Positions 17,179 to 26,468 of a stretch of DNA of 64,000 nucleotides are shown here, in pieces. The position numbers and the translations under genes were made by a program. The stretch is from positions 62,001 to 126,000 of the forward strand of contig NZ_AYZB01000058.1 of NCBI RefSeq assembly GCF_001436415.1, read 5' to 3'. Under the pieces are notes generated by a model. The model did no database searches. It saw nothing but the letters and a program-made list of their open reading frames with translations, and was not told where the DNA came from. Each line of letters starts with the position of its first letter. Within the stretch, counting starts at the first letter, position 1. Source of the DNA: Latilactobacillus graminis DSM 20719 (GTDB taxonomy: Bacteria; Bacillota; Bacilli; Lactobacillales; Lactobacillaceae).

Positions 17179-18168
17179 ATGAATTCAGAAGAACCGGATA
17201 TGCATCGCGAACAACATCAACATCACCGTCATCATCATCAACACCGTCATAAAGGCTGGACTGTGACCAAGGTGATTCTAATCGTTTTAGGCGTGTTGAT
17301 TATTGCTGGGGGAGCATTCGCGGCTAAGGTCTATATGGATGTTAATCAAACAGCAAAGACGGTCTATCAACCAAAAGGAAAAACCCAGAATCGGCGCAAA
17401 GCGTCCGAGAAAGTTAATTTGAACAAGAAGACGCCATTTTCAATTCTCTTATTAGGCACGGATACAGGGGAGTTGGGTCGGACTGAAAAAGGTCGGACGG
17501 ATACGATGATGCTGGCAACGGTTAATCCAGCAACTAAGGAAACTAATATGTTGAGCATTGCCCGAGATTCACGGGTCCCAATCGTCGGCTATGGTCAGAT
17601 GGCGAAGATTAATGCGGCCTATGCATACGGCGGGATTCCGATGGCAGTTAATACGGTGCAAGCCTTTTTGAATGTACCCATTGATTACTATGTTTTGGTC
17701 AATATGAAAGGTCTCGAACAACTTGTGGATGCCGTTGGTGGGGTTACTGTGGATAATGATTTGGACTTTACCTACGAGGGGCATCATTTCGTAAAGGGCT
17801 CAGTCAGTCTTGATGGGCCAACCGCATTGAAGTTCTCACGAATGCGCTATGATGATCCACGAGGCGACTTTGGGCGCCAATTGCGCCAACAAGCAATTGT
17901 CCAAGCAGTCTTGAAGAAGGCCACTTCATTGAACATGGTGACTAACTATAATAAGTTCTTACAAGTTTTAGAGCACAATATGCAAACGAATATCACGCTG
18001 AAGAATGTCTTGAACATTCAACAAAATTATGGCGATGCGATGCACTTCAAGACCTTGCAACTAAAAGGAACGGGTCAGATGATTGATGGACAGTCTTTCC
18101 AAGTTATGGATCCCGCAGAAGTATCACAGATGTCAACGCGTTTGCGACAACAATTAGATTTAAAATGA
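17179..18168 (+). CDS. LytR-CpsA-Psr (LCP) family wall-polymer ligase with His-rich cytosolic tail
   Basis: A ribosome site AAGGAGGATC precedes the ATG. The first ~25 residues are extremely His-rich (thirteen His), followed by one membrane helix (residues ~28-48). The LCP domain then shows ILLLGTDTGELGRTEKGRTDTMMLATV with the pyrophosphate-binding Arg/Asp, IARDSRV, INAAYAYGG, VDAVGGVTV and LKFSRMRYDDPRGDFGRQLRQQ. LCP enzymes transfer polymers from the lipid carrier to peptidoglycan. As first gene of the exopolysaccharide cluster it probably anchors the product to the wall. The His tail might bind metal ions; that is only a suggestion. Confidence 0.94.
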   Translation: MNSEEPDMHREQHQHHRHHHQHRHKGWTVTKVILIVLGVLIIAGGAFAAKVYMDVNQTAKTVYQPKGKTQNRRKASEKVNLNKKTPFSILLLGTDTGELGRTEKGRTDTMMLATVNPATKETNMLSIARDSRVPIVGYGQMAKINAAYAYGGIPMAVNTVQAFLNVPIDYYVLVNMKGLEQLVDAVGGVTVDNDLDFTYEGHHFVKGSVSLDGPTALKFSRMRYDDPRGDFGRQLRQQAIVQAVLKKATSLNMVTNYNKFLQVLEHNMQTNITLKNVLNIQQNYGDAMHFKTLQLKGTGQMIDGQSFQVMDPAEVSQMSTRLRQQLDLK

Positions 18169-18176
18169 TTATGAAA

Positions 18177-18214
18177 GAAGCTAACTAGGGATGGTTAACT
18201 TCTTTTCGTGTGTG
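18177..18214 (+). terminator. Weak hairpin between the LCP gene and wzz
   Basis: GAAGCTAAC pairs with GTTAACTTC with one mismatch and is followed by TTTT. It may partly terminate, giving separate control of the downstream genes. Confidence 0.5.
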
Positions 18215-18254
18215 ACAGGTAATCAGCACCGTTAATTAACTTTTGGAGGGTATC

Positions 18255-19001
18255 ATGGAACAAACTATTAATATTGAACAGATATTTGCTATCTTACGTA
18301 AATATCGGCGCTTAATTCTGACGTCAACAGTCGTGTGTACATTATTAGCGGTAATCATTACATTCTTTTTAATTACGCCGCAATATAGTGCTTCGACAGA
18401 ACTCCTAGTGAATCGCAAGCAGAGTACGGATGCTGGGGCACAATGGAATCAAGTCCAAACCGACGTCCAAATGATTAATACCTATAAAGACTTAATCACC
18501 AAACCAGTCATTATGGACCCAGTCACTAAAAAGATTAACAGAGGTAATGAACAAAAATTAGACGATACGGCAATCGCCGAAATGATTAGTGTGGCAAATA
18601 ATCAAAACTCACAGGTCTTCTCAATTACGGCTAAGGCTGATAATGCTTACACTGCGGCAGATATTGCGAATACGACTGCTCAAACCTTCCAAAAAAAGGC
18701 ACCCAAAATTATGAGTGGGACTGATAATGTTTCAATTATTTCAGAAGCAAGACCGGACCTAACGCCGGTTTCACCCAAAAAGAAATTAAACATCTTAATT
18801 GGGCTAGTATTGGGGGTATTGCTCGGGATTGGAATTGCCTTCTTACGCGAATTAACTGACAAGACAGTGCGCGACGAAAGTTTCTTAGTTGATGAATTAG
18901 GCTTAACTAGTCTAGGTGGTGTGAATAATATTGCGGAAAAAGACTTAATTAAAAAAGCGATTATGAGTGTCAACGGTAGCCGCTTGTCGAGAAGAGGGTA
19001 A
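18255..19001 (+). CDS. Wzz/CpsC-type polysaccharide chain-length regulator and kinase activator
   Basis: The ATG follows GGAGGG; 248 residues. Two membrane segments flank the extracellular part: LILTSTVVCTLLAVIITFFLI near residue 20-40 and LNILIGLVLGVLLGIGIAFL near 178-198. The proline-rich motif before the second helix (ARPDLTPVSPKKK) is typical. The short cytosolic C-terminus (to SRLSRRG) would activate the CpsD kinase encoded 6 bp downstream. Together they set polymer length and output. Confidence 0.92.
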   Translation: MEQTINIEQIFAILRKYRRLILTSTVVCTLLAVIITFFLITPQYSASTELLVNRKQSTDAGAQWNQVQTDVQMINTYKDLITKPVIMDPVTKKINRGNEQKLDDTAIAEMISVANNQNSQVFSITAKADNAYTAADIANTTAQTFQKKAPKIMSGTDNVSIISEARPDLTPVSPKKKLNILIGLVLGVLLGIGIAFLRELTDKTVRDESFLVDELGLTSLGGVNNIAEKDLIKKAIMSVNGSRLSRRG

Positions 19002-19007
19002 GAAAGT

Positions 19008-19751
19008 ATGGGATTATTTAGAAAAGAGAAGAAATTAGACCAAGCTAGTATGAAAGAAGGGGTCGGCTTAATCACCTTAACTGACCCGACTTCAATAATT
19101 GCTGAACAATTCCGAACGATTCGGACTAATATCCAATTCTCATCGATTGATCAAAAACTACGCAGCGTGGTCTTCACCTCGTCAGGTCCCTCACAAGGGA
19201 AATCGACAGTCAGTGCAAATGTGGCGGTCACCTGGGCTGATCAAGGGGTAGATGTATTACTTGTTGATGCTGATATGCGCCGGCCAACAGTCCATCAAAC
19301 CTTCCAAGTGCCGAATAAAAAAGGACTGACGTCACTGCTAACAGAAGAAACTTTCGACTTAAATAATGCGATTCAAAAAACCCCAGTTGATCATTTATTT
19401 GTACTACCATGTGGGGTGGTTCCACCAAATCCATCTGAACTGTTGAACACGAAGAAGATGGATAAATTAATTATTGAATTAACGAAACATTTTGATTTAG
19501 TCGTTTTTGATGCACCACCGGTTATTTCAGTGACTGACGCCCAAATTCTTGCTAGCAAAGTCGATGGGACGATTTTGGTAACACCACAAGGGATCGCTGA
19601 AAAAGGCGCCGTTGCTAAATCTAAAGAACTTTTAGAAGTAGTCCATGCACGCATTCTTGGAACCATCATGAATCGCGTAAAGTCGGAGAATACTGGCGGG
19701 TACTACGGTGGCTATTATGGTGGCTACTATGGGGCAGAAGAGAACAAGTAA
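19008..19751 (+). CDS. CpsD/Wze-type bacterial tyrosine kinase (BY-kinase)
   Basis: 247 residues. Walker A is SSGPSQGKSTVSAN, Walker A' is VLLVDADMRRPT and Walker B LVVFDAPPV. The C-terminus carries a tyrosine cluster in three YYGG-type repeats (six Tyr), the autophosphorylation target. It is activated by the Wzz/CpsC neighbour and controls polymerisation. In streptococci and many lactobacilli a phosphatase gene (cpsB/wzh) accompanies this pair; none is found in this cluster. Confidence 0.95.
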   Translation: MGLFRKEKKLDQASMKEGVGLITLTDPTSIIAEQFRTIRTNIQFSSIDQKLRSVVFTSSGPSQGKSTVSANVAVTWADQGVDVLLVDADMRRPTVHQTFQVPNKKGLTSLLTEETFDLNNAIQKTPVDHLFVLPCGVVPPNPSELLNTKKMDKLIIELTKHFDLVVFDAPPVISVTDAQILASKVDGTILVTPQGIAEKGAVAKSKELLEVVHARILGTIMNRVKSENTGGYYGGYYGGYYGAEENK

Positions 19752-19770
19752 CAAACTTTTGGGGGAGCAA

Positions 19771-20472
19771 ATGATGGAGATACAAGAGCGGAATACTGGT
19801 AAGGGTACAGATGTTGAGAAGACCCGCCAAGTTATGCTTTTTAATCAAGCGTTGATTGACCAACGCTATATTTACCGTGGTGTCAAACGCCTATTTGATA
19901 TTGTAGCGAGTTTAGTGGGACTAATTCTGCTGAGCCCGCTTTTTGGCGTGATTGCAATTTGGATCAAAGTGGATGACCCAGAGGGAGGCGTCTTCTATTC
20001 GCAAACCCGCCTGGGCTTAAAACAGCGGGCATTTAAGATGTATAAATTCCGTTCAATGTGTACGGACGCGGATCAGAGACTAAAGTACTTGTTGCAGCAT
20101 AATGAGGTAGAAGGTGCCATGTTCAAGATGAAAGAAGACCCCCGGATTACTAAGGTGGGTAAATTCATTCGGAAGTATAGCATCGATGAGTTGCCGCAGT
20201 TGTGGAATGTCTTAATTGGCGACATGACATTGGTAGGGCCACGGCCACCATTAGAACGTGAGATTAAAGAGTATACCGATTATGATTGGCAACGCTTAAT
20301 GGTTAAACCGGGCTGTACAGGCTTATGGCAAGTTAGTGGTCGCAATAGCATTGGGTTCCATGAGATGGTTGAATTAGATTTGGAATATATTAAAAATAGT
20401 AGTTTGGTTTATGATTTGGGCATTCTCTTCAGAACAGTCAAAATTATGATTATACCAAATGATGCGTATTAG
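19771..20472 (+). CDS. Undecaprenyl-phosphate sugar-phosphate transferase (priming glycosyltransferase)
   Basis: The start ATG follows GGGGGAG; the frame is open further upstream, but that would overlap cpsD. 233 residues. One N-terminal membrane helix (FDIVASLVGLILLSPLFGVIAIWI) is followed by the conserved catalytic domain: VFYSQTRLGLKQRAFKMYKFRSM, FIRKYSIDELPQLWNVLIGDMTLVGPRPPL and KPGCTGLWQVSGRN. These are diagnostic of the WbaP/CpsE/PglC superfamily. It lacks the extra N-terminal helices of large WbaP proteins. It starts the repeat unit by transferring a hexose-1-phosphate to the lipid carrier; the sugar is unknown. Confidence 0.94.
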   Translation: MMEIQERNTGKGTDVEKTRQVMLFNQALIDQRYIYRGVKRLFDIVASLVGLILLSPLFGVIAIWIKVDDPEGGVFYSQTRLGLKQRAFKMYKFRSMCTDADQRLKYLLQHNEVEGAMFKMKEDPRITKVGKFIRKYSIDELPQLWNVLIGDMTLVGPRPPLEREIKEYTDYDWQRLMVKPGCTGLWQVSGRNSIGFHEMVELDLEYIKNSSLVYDLGILFRTVKIMIIPNDAY

Positions 20473-20493
20473 AATGGGGGGAATGTAGAAAAG

Positions 20494-21270
20494 ATGAAAA
20501 CAGATATTTATGTAGTCAGTCATAAGGATGTGCCAGTTCCAAATGCAACAATTTATCAACCTGTTCAAGTTGGCTTTAATGAAAATAGTTTTTCAGGATT
20601 TAAGCGTGATAATCAGGGTGAAAATATAGCTGCTAAAAATGCTAATTATTGTGAATTAACAGCCCAGTATTGGGGTTGGAAAAATGACGACGCAGATGTA
20701 AAAGGTCTGGTACACTATCGTCGGTTATTCTCAAACGGGAAAAAACATTTATTTGACTCTGCAGAAAAGAAACAGGCTGATATCTTAGATGAAGAACATT
20801 TAAATGAACTATTAAGCCGTTATGACTTAATTCTACCAACTAAGAGAAATTACTATATTGAAACACTTTGGTCCCATTATGAACATTCACATCATATCGA
20901 AGGTCTTGAAGTAACGCGACAAGTAATTAAAGAGTTTTACCCAGAGTATCTAACGACCTTTGACGATGTTATGCAACGTAAAAGTGCACATATGTTTAAC
21001 ATGTTGATTGCTAAAGATAGTGTCTTTACAGCATATAATACTTGGTTGTTTGATGTCTTACAAAAAGTTGAAAAACAAATTGATATTACGAACTATACAC
21101 CTTCAGAAGTACGTATTTTCGGCTATATTAGTGAATTATTGGTGGATGTCTGGGTGGATCAGAATAAGATTAATTATACAGAATTACCGGTAATGTTTAT
21201 GGAAAAACAAAACTGGGTAAAAAAAGGCGGGTTATTCATTAAACGAAAATTTATGGGGAAGCGTATATGA
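20494..21270 (+). CDS. DUF4422-family putative glycosyltransferase
   Basis: 258 residues. The N-terminus (DIYVVSHKDVPVPNATIYQPVQVG) and the central ANYCELTAQYWGWKND..DVKGLVHYRRLF are the DUF4422 hallmarks. The latter part has LILPTKRNYYIETLWSHYEHSHH and HMFNMLIAKDSVF. These proteins occur in capsule and exopolysaccharide clusters and are believed to be glycosyltransferases; donor and acceptor cannot be read. It is the last gene with core-like base composition before the AT-rich block, and it overlaps the next gene by ATGA. Confidence 0.88.
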   Translation: MKTDIYVVSHKDVPVPNATIYQPVQVGFNENSFSGFKRDNQGENIAAKNANYCELTAQYWGWKNDDADVKGLVHYRRLFSNGKKHLFDSAEKKQADILDEEHLNELLSRYDLILPTKRNYYIETLWSHYEHSHHIEGLEVTRQVIKEFYPEYLTTFDDVMQRKSAHMFNMLIAKDSVFTAYNTWLFDVLQKVEKQIDITNYTPSEVRIFGYISELLVDVWVDQNKINYTELPVMFMEKQNWVKKGGLFIKRKFMGKRI

Positions 21271-22307
21271 AGACAAAAATTGCAATAGTGACACCATTCT
21301 TATCAGGGAAGGGGGGGACAGAAACAGTTTTAAGTACAGTACTAAATAATGATGATTTTTTGAAAAAATTTGACATAAGTCTATTTTTAATGGGAGGAGT
21401 AGATGATAGAGGTTGGTTGCAAAATCTAACAAAATGTAATGTTAAAATTGGAACTCGAAATAAAGTAGTTAGTGTTCTTTCGCTCGTTAAATTGATATTA
21501 GAGAATAAATATCAGAAGTTTATATTTTTGAGCACTAAGCAAATGCGGTTAGCTTTTGAGGTGAGAAGATTTTTAAGGCATAAATTCGAAATAATTTCAT
21601 GGATTCATTTTTCTATATTCCATGAAAAGACTGTTCGACCAAAATATTTCAAGTATGCGGATAAGAATCTAGCTATTAGTTCAGGAATAAAAAGGCAGTT
21701 AATTCAATTAGGGATAGCTGAAAGTAAAATAAGAGTTATCTTTAATCCGATTAAAAGGCAGCATCAAATTATTAAAAGTAATCAAGAGCTAAAGTGTACG
21801 CAGATAGGTTATGTAGGCAGAATAATGTTTGAAGGACAAAAAAATATTAAAGAACTGTTGGATGCTGTAAAGTTGCTTTCACCGAGGGCTATAGAAATTC
21901 ATTTTTTTGGTTCTGGAGAAGTCGAAATATGTAAAAGATATATTGAAGAACAGAATATTCAACAAGATTTTTATTGGCATGGATGGACGAGTAAACCGTG
22001 GAAAAAAATGAAAAATTTAGATGTCTTAATACAAACGTCTAAGTTCGAAGGATTTCCAATGGTATTACTGGAATCGTTGAGCTATGGATTACCTATTATC
22101 GCTGCGAATTGTCCTACTGGCCCTGAGGATATAATAAGTAAAGAGAATGGGTATCTATATAGTTTAGGAAATACAGAAGAATTAGCTAGTATTATTGATA
22201 ATTATGATAGAAAACGATTTGATCCTAAATGTGTAAAAGAAAGTATTTCTAAATTTTATATAGATAATTATATTAAAGAATTATGTAATGCAATAGAAAT
22301 GGGATAA
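21267..22307 (+). CDS. GT4-family glycosyltransferase
   Basis: 346 residues, GT-B fold. The N-terminal KIAIVTPFLSGKGGTETVL is a typical GT4 glycine-rich loop. The C-terminal domain holds IGYVGRIMFEGQKNIKELLDAV and TSKFEGFPMVLLESLSYGLPIIAANCPTGPEDII, with the E-x7-E donor-phosphate motif. It should act in the cytosol, adding a sugar to the lipid-linked repeat unit with retention of configuration. Its start overlaps the DUF4422 stop. From here the base composition turns AT-rich, with many AGA and ATA codons. Confidence 0.93.
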   Translation: MKTKIAIVTPFLSGKGGTETVLSTVLNNDDFLKKFDISLFLMGGVDDRGWLQNLTKCNVKIGTRNKVVSVLSLVKLILENKYQKFIFLSTKQMRLAFEVRRFLRHKFEIISWIHFSIFHEKTVRPKYFKYADKNLAISSGIKRQLIQLGIAESKIRVIFNPIKRQHQIIKSNQELKCTQIGYVGRIMFEGQKNIKELLDAVKLLSPRAIEIHFFGSGEVEICKRYIEEQNIQQDFYWHGWTSKPWKKMKNLDVLIQTSKFEGFPMVLLESLSYGLPIIAANCPTGPEDIISKENGYLYSLGNTEELASIIDNYDRKRFDPKCVKESISKFYIDNYIKELCNAIEMG

Positions 22308-22317
22308 AGGAGCGTAA

Positions 22318-23286
22318 ATGAATAGTCCAGAGTTAAGTATTATTATTCCAGCGTATAATTGCGGGATGTATATTAGAAATTGTTTAGATCAAATAATACA
22401 ACAATTTGATACTTTTCAAATAAAAGGCGAAGTTATCATTGTTGATGATGGTTCTACAGATGATACTGCAGAAATAATAACAGAGTATGTTAACCAAGTT
22501 GCATATATTAAGGCTTTTTTTCAAGAAAATCTAAAGCAGGCAAAAGCCAGAAACTGTGGAATAAAAAATGCCAACGGAAAGAATATCCTTTTTTTAGACG
22601 CTGATGATACACTTGAGGATAATATGTTAATTCTTTTATTAAAAGAGTCTAGAAATGGTAGTTTTCCTATATGTGGAATAAAAAAGATTTATACAGAACT
22701 AGGAATTAGTGAAGTGGAACTCCCAACGATTACGAATACCAGTAATTCAGGTTTACAGGCGTATTTGACTACAAATAATGAGGCAGATGTTGGTTTGTGG
22801 AATAAAATGTTTAACGCCGCAATTATCAAGGATAATAATATTTTATTTGAGAACAGTAATTTTTTCGAAGATAGTCTGTTTGTGTTTGATTATCTAGTAA
22901 ATAGTAATCAGAATATTCATCTTATAAATAAACCACTATATAATTTATTTAAGCGAGGTGGTAGTACAACTACAGCGTTTGACCAAAAGATAGATGTGTT
23001 AGCTAAAGGATATATAAAAAAAATTATCAATAGAGTGAATAAATTAAAAGATGTTAATCTAGATAAAATGACAATGGATACTTTTAGAATAAGGATTACT
23101 ATGCATATCATTCACCATCATATAAAATATGATGGTGAATGGACAAGTGACAAACAACGAAAAATCATAAAGGATTCACATCTTGAAAGGTTTCTTATTT
23201 TAAACCGGCTAAGGGGGAAATATAGGATCGCATTTTTAGGAATGTATCTATTTCCAAGGGAGTATATTAAATTATATAGGAGATAA
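22318..23286 (+). CDS. GT2-family glycosyltransferase
   Basis: 322 residues, GT-A fold. Landmarks are LSIIIPAYNCGMYIRNCLDQII, IIVDDGSTDDTAEII, KARNCGIKNANGKNILFLDADD (metal-binding DAD) and the acceptor-side FENSNFFEDSLFVFDYL with an E-D pair. It is AT-rich like its neighbours. It adds one sugar of the repeat unit; a galactofuranose transfer is possible given glf downstream, but it is not shown by the sequence. Confidence 0.92.
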   Translation: MNSPELSIIIPAYNCGMYIRNCLDQIIQQFDTFQIKGEVIIVDDGSTDDTAEIITEYVNQVAYIKAFFQENLKQAKARNCGIKNANGKNILFLDADDTLEDNMLILLLKESRNGSFPICGIKKIYTELGISEVELPTITNTSNSGLQAYLTTNNEADVGLWNKMFNAAIIKDNNILFENSNFFEDSLFVFDYLVNSNQNIHLINKPLYNLFKRGGSTTTAFDQKIDVLAKGYIKKIINRVNKLKDVNLDKMTMDTFRIRITMHIIHHHIKYDGEWTSDKQRKIIKDSHLERFLILNRLRGKYRIAFLGMYLFPREYIKLYRR

Positions 23287-23290
23287 ATAG

Positions 23291-24274
23291 GTGAAAATAA
23301 ATGAAGAAGAATTAGTATCAATAATTATACCGGTTTACAATGTTGCTAGTTATTTAGAAAGATGTATACAATCTTTATTAGATCAGACATATAAAAATAT
23401 TGAAATAATACTAGTTAATGATGGATCAAATGATAATTCTTTGGATATTTTAAATAAATTTCGAAAAAAAGATAATAGAATTATTGTTATATCAAAAGAA
23501 AATGGTGGTCAAGCATCTGCAAGAAACTTAGGAATCAAGCAATCAAAAGGCAAGTATATAATGTTTGTAGATTCTGATGATTATGTATTTTCGGAATTTG
23601 TAGCTGAACCAGTTCATTTAATGAAAAAGCAGAATAGCGATTTAGTTATATTTGATATGTTATTTATAGATGGACGTCGTAAAGAGTATCGTAGTAGTGG
23701 TGTAAGTATTGATAAGTCCTCATCAATGCCTATGAATAAATTGTACAATAAAAATTTATGGGAAAATTTAAATTTTCCAACCGGTTATTGGTATGAAGAT
23801 TTAGGAACAATACCGGTAGCGGTTAGTCGTGCAAAAAAAATAGTAAAATTGAATAAAGCGTTATACGCATATACTTGGGATAGAGAAGAATCACAAAGTA
23901 ATACTATTGATGAAGATAAGGTACTGGATACAATTCCAATGTGTGAAAGAGTATATGAATTAGTACGTAAAGATGATAGAACTAATGAAAAAAATGAAGA
24001 GTTGAAGTTACTTTTTATAGATCATTTAATAAATAATACCATTCTACTAAAATTCATGGATATATCTAATAGAAATGTAAGAATTAAAATGATAGATGAG
24101 GTAAAAAAGACTATGGATAAATATTTTCCAGAATGGAAAATTAAAGATTATAATAACGGTAGCTTTGTAACTAAATATCTCAAGCAAATTGCAGCATCGC
24201 TATATTTTAATAAAGCTTTTTTTTTAGGAGATTTAATTTGGAAATATCCAAAAATGTTTAAAAATAGAGGATAA
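23291..24274 (+). CDS. GT2-family glycosyltransferase
   Basis: 327 residues, starting with GTG after GGAGATAAATAG. The GT-A domain reads VSIIIPVYNVASYLERCIQSLLDQ, IILVNDGSNDNSLDIL, NGGQASARNLGIKQSKGKYIMFVDSDDYV (DSD metal site). The central NFPTGYWYEDLGTIPVAV carries the E-D motif of this branch, followed by LYAYTWDREESQS. It is a paralogue of the previous gene with a different acceptor region, so it likely forms a different linkage. Same strand, 4-bp gap. Confidence 0.92.
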   Translation: MKINEEELVSIIIPVYNVASYLERCIQSLLDQTYKNIEIILVNDGSNDNSLDILNKFRKKDNRIIVISKENGGQASARNLGIKQSKGKYIMFVDSDDYVFSEFVAEPVHLMKKQNSDLVIFDMLFIDGRRKEYRSSGVSIDKSSSMPMNKLYNKNLWENLNFPTGYWYEDLGTIPVAVSRAKKIVKLNKALYAYTWDREESQSNTIDEDKVLDTIPMCERVYELVRKDDRTNEKNEELKLLFIDHLINNTILLKFMDISNRNVRIKMIDEVKKTMDKYFPEWKIKDYNNGSFVTKYLKQIAASLYFNKAFFLGDLIWKYPKMFKNRG

Positions 24275-24278
24275 AATT

Positions 24279-25346
24279 ATGATTTACGTTGTTTTAGGTA
24301 TTTTATGTACTTTAATAATGAGTGTTCCGTATTTGATAAGTGGAACGGAGAACTTTGGTGATGAAAGTGTTATTTCAAAGTATTTTATAACGATAGAGTA
24401 CGTATTTATATTTATCTTAATGGTTTTGCTAGCAGGGCTACGTTACAATGTTGGAACTGATTATGTATTGTATAGTGGCTATCAAATACCAATGGTATTA
24501 GAAGGTCAAGATGCAAATGTTGAGCCGCTATATCAATTATTAATAAGATTTGGAAATATGTTAGGATCTTATCAATGGATATTCTTCTTTACTCATTTTA
24601 TAATTTTATTTTTTATTTTAAAATTTATTAAAGAGCAAAGTTTGAACAGTGTATTGAGCATCTATATCCTCATCTTCGGAACGTTTTATAATTTTTCTTT
24701 AAATGTTATGAGACAGTCTTTAGCAACTGCAATTTTTCTATATTCAATAAAGTACATTTATGAAAAAAGATATTTTAGATATTTTTTTCTGATTCTAGTA
24801 GCATATTTTTTCCATCATTCATCAATATTATTTGTTCCATTTTATTTTTTAAGATATTTTCGTGTGAAATGGTGGAAAATAACCCCATTTATTGCCTTGA
24901 TTACTTTGTTCTTAATGCCTATTAGACGATTTTTAGTGAATGTTTTTTTTAGTCTAGACTTCTATACTAATTATTTTAATAGTAAATTCGATAATGGACA
25001 TGTTGATACAGCTATTATTTTTATAAATATTTTTGTTTTACTAATTATGTTACTTGTAGAATATTTTGAAAAAGTTGATGTAAAACTAAAAATTCAAGGT
25101 AATATACAAATTATTGCAGTTTTTTTCTCTGCTGTTTCAATGATTATTCCTAATTCATATAGAATTAATTATTTATTTATTCCTATTCAGATAGTGCTAG
25201 TTCCTAACCTAATTAAGACTATAAAAATTAGGTGGATTAAAATGATATTAATCGGATTAGTTGGTATTGCATACGCTATATTATTCTATAGTATGGTTCT
25301 AAAATATAATTACGGGGAAACTTTACCATATAGTTCAGTTTTATAA
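24279..25346 (+). CDS. EpsG-family polysaccharide polymerase (Wzy)
   Basis: 355 residues with about ten hydrophobic segments. The EpsG-type signatures are ILMVLLAGLRYNVGTDYVLYSGY and FYNFSLNVMRQSLATAIFLYSIKYI, followed by YFFHHSSILFVPFYFLRYF. This is the single multi-spanning protein of this type in the cluster and therefore the likely Wzy polymerase joining repeat units on the outer face. Very AT-rich, which suggests horizontal exchange of the specificity block. Confidence 0.9.
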   Translation: MIYVVLGILCTLIMSVPYLISGTENFGDESVISKYFITIEYVFIFILMVLLAGLRYNVGTDYVLYSGYQIPMVLEGQDANVEPLYQLLIRFGNMLGSYQWIFFFTHFIILFFILKFIKEQSLNSVLSIYILIFGTFYNFSLNVMRQSLATAIFLYSIKYIYEKRYFRYFFLILVAYFFHHSSILFVPFYFLRYFRVKWWKITPFIALITLFLMPIRRFLVNVFFSLDFYTNYFNSKFDNGHVDTAIIFINIFVLLIMLLVEYFEKVDVKLKIQGNIQIIAVFFSAVSMIIPNSYRINYLFIPIQIVLVPNLIKTIKIRWIKMILIGLVGIAYAILFYSMVLKYNYGETLPYSSVL

Positions 25347-25359
25347 ATTTGGAGGAAAT

Positions 25360-26448
25360 ATGAAAAAAGCTTATTTATTGGGATATTGGCAAGGTAATGT
25401 TGGAGACGATTTATTCTTGAAAATTATATGTGAAAAATATCCCAAAACAGAATTCTATATTTCAACTAGTAATGAATACAGGAATTATTATAAATTTAAT
25501 AATCTAAAAGTTTTTGTTGAGGATAAAGGATTCTTGGCAAATTTAAATAAAATAATGAATTTTTTTAAATTACCTAATATATTTTCGGTAATACCTTTGT
25601 TATTTTCTAATATTATTGAAATAGGAGGCTCTATATTTATAGAAGATGATAATTGGAAAAAAACTTTAAGAAGAAGAAGTTTATATCTAAAATATTCTAA
25701 AACATATAATATTATTGGCTGTAATTTTGGTCCATATAAAGATAATAATTTTTTGAGTTGTTATCGTGATTTCTTTAATGAGGTTGATGATGTTTGCTTC
25801 AGAGATGTATATTCATATAATTTATTTAAAGATAATAATAAGGCTCGTTATGCACCAGATATTGTATTCTCTCTAGCTAATAAGGTTGATACATCAAATA
25901 CTCCAACAAATGAAGTGATTATTTCTATAATTGATTTAATGTATGAGACAAGAAATTTGAAATTAAAGAATAGTGTAGAGCAATATGAATTAAAAATAGT
26001 GGAAATAATAAAAGACCTGCTTAGAGATGAGAAGGTACCTACTTTAATATCATTTTGTGAACATGAAAATGACTCTAAGGCAATTGAAAGGATTTTAAAT
26101 AGATTAGATACTGAGTCTAAGAAGAGAATTAAAGTAGTAATGTATAACGATATTAATCAAATATTGGATATATTTAGTAGAGCTCAAAGGGTGATTGCAA
26201 CTCGTTATCATGCAATGATTTTAGGGATTAAATTTCATAATATGATCAGTGTATTATCTTATAGTAAAAAAATTGATAGAGTAATTGAAGATTTAAAATT
26301 AGATATTCCAAATATAAGGATACAAAATATTACAGAGAATAGCTTAAGTGATTCACTGATGTATGGAACAGTCTCAGATAAGCAAATAAATGAAATTTCA
26401 GAAGAGTCCACCCTACAATTTGACTATGTTGATAAAATTTTAGAATAA
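25360..26448 (+). CDS. Polysaccharide pyruvyl transferase family protein
   Basis: 362 residues. The N-terminal LLGYWQGNVGDDLFLKIICEKYP and the later IIEIGGSIFIEDDNW fit the family's first domain. The region IIGCNFGPYKD, CFRDVYSYNLFKDNNKARYAPDIVF and the C-terminal AQRVIATRYHAMILGIKFHNMISVLSYSKKI (R-Y-H-A-M) are the family hallmarks. It would add a ketal pyruvate from phosphoenolpyruvate to a sugar, giving an acidic polymer. Very AT-rich, in the variable block. Confidence 0.88.
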   Translation: MKKAYLLGYWQGNVGDDLFLKIICEKYPKTEFYISTSNEYRNYYKFNNLKVFVEDKGFLANLNKIMNFFKLPNIFSVIPLLFSNIIEIGGSIFIEDDNWKKTLRRRSLYLKYSKTYNIIGCNFGPYKDNNFLSCYRDFFNEVDDVCFRDVYSYNLFKDNNKARYAPDIVFSLANKVDTSNTPTNEVIISIIDLMYETRNLKLKNSVEQYELKIVEIIKDLLRDEKVPTLISFCEHENDSKAIERILNRLDTESKKRIKVVMYNDINQILDIFSRAQRVIATRYHAMILGIKFHNMISVLSYSKKIDRVIEDLKLDIPNIRIQNITENSLSDSLMYGTVSDKQINEISEESTLQFDYVDKILE

Positions 26449-26468
26449 TAACTCAAAGGAGTATAAGA

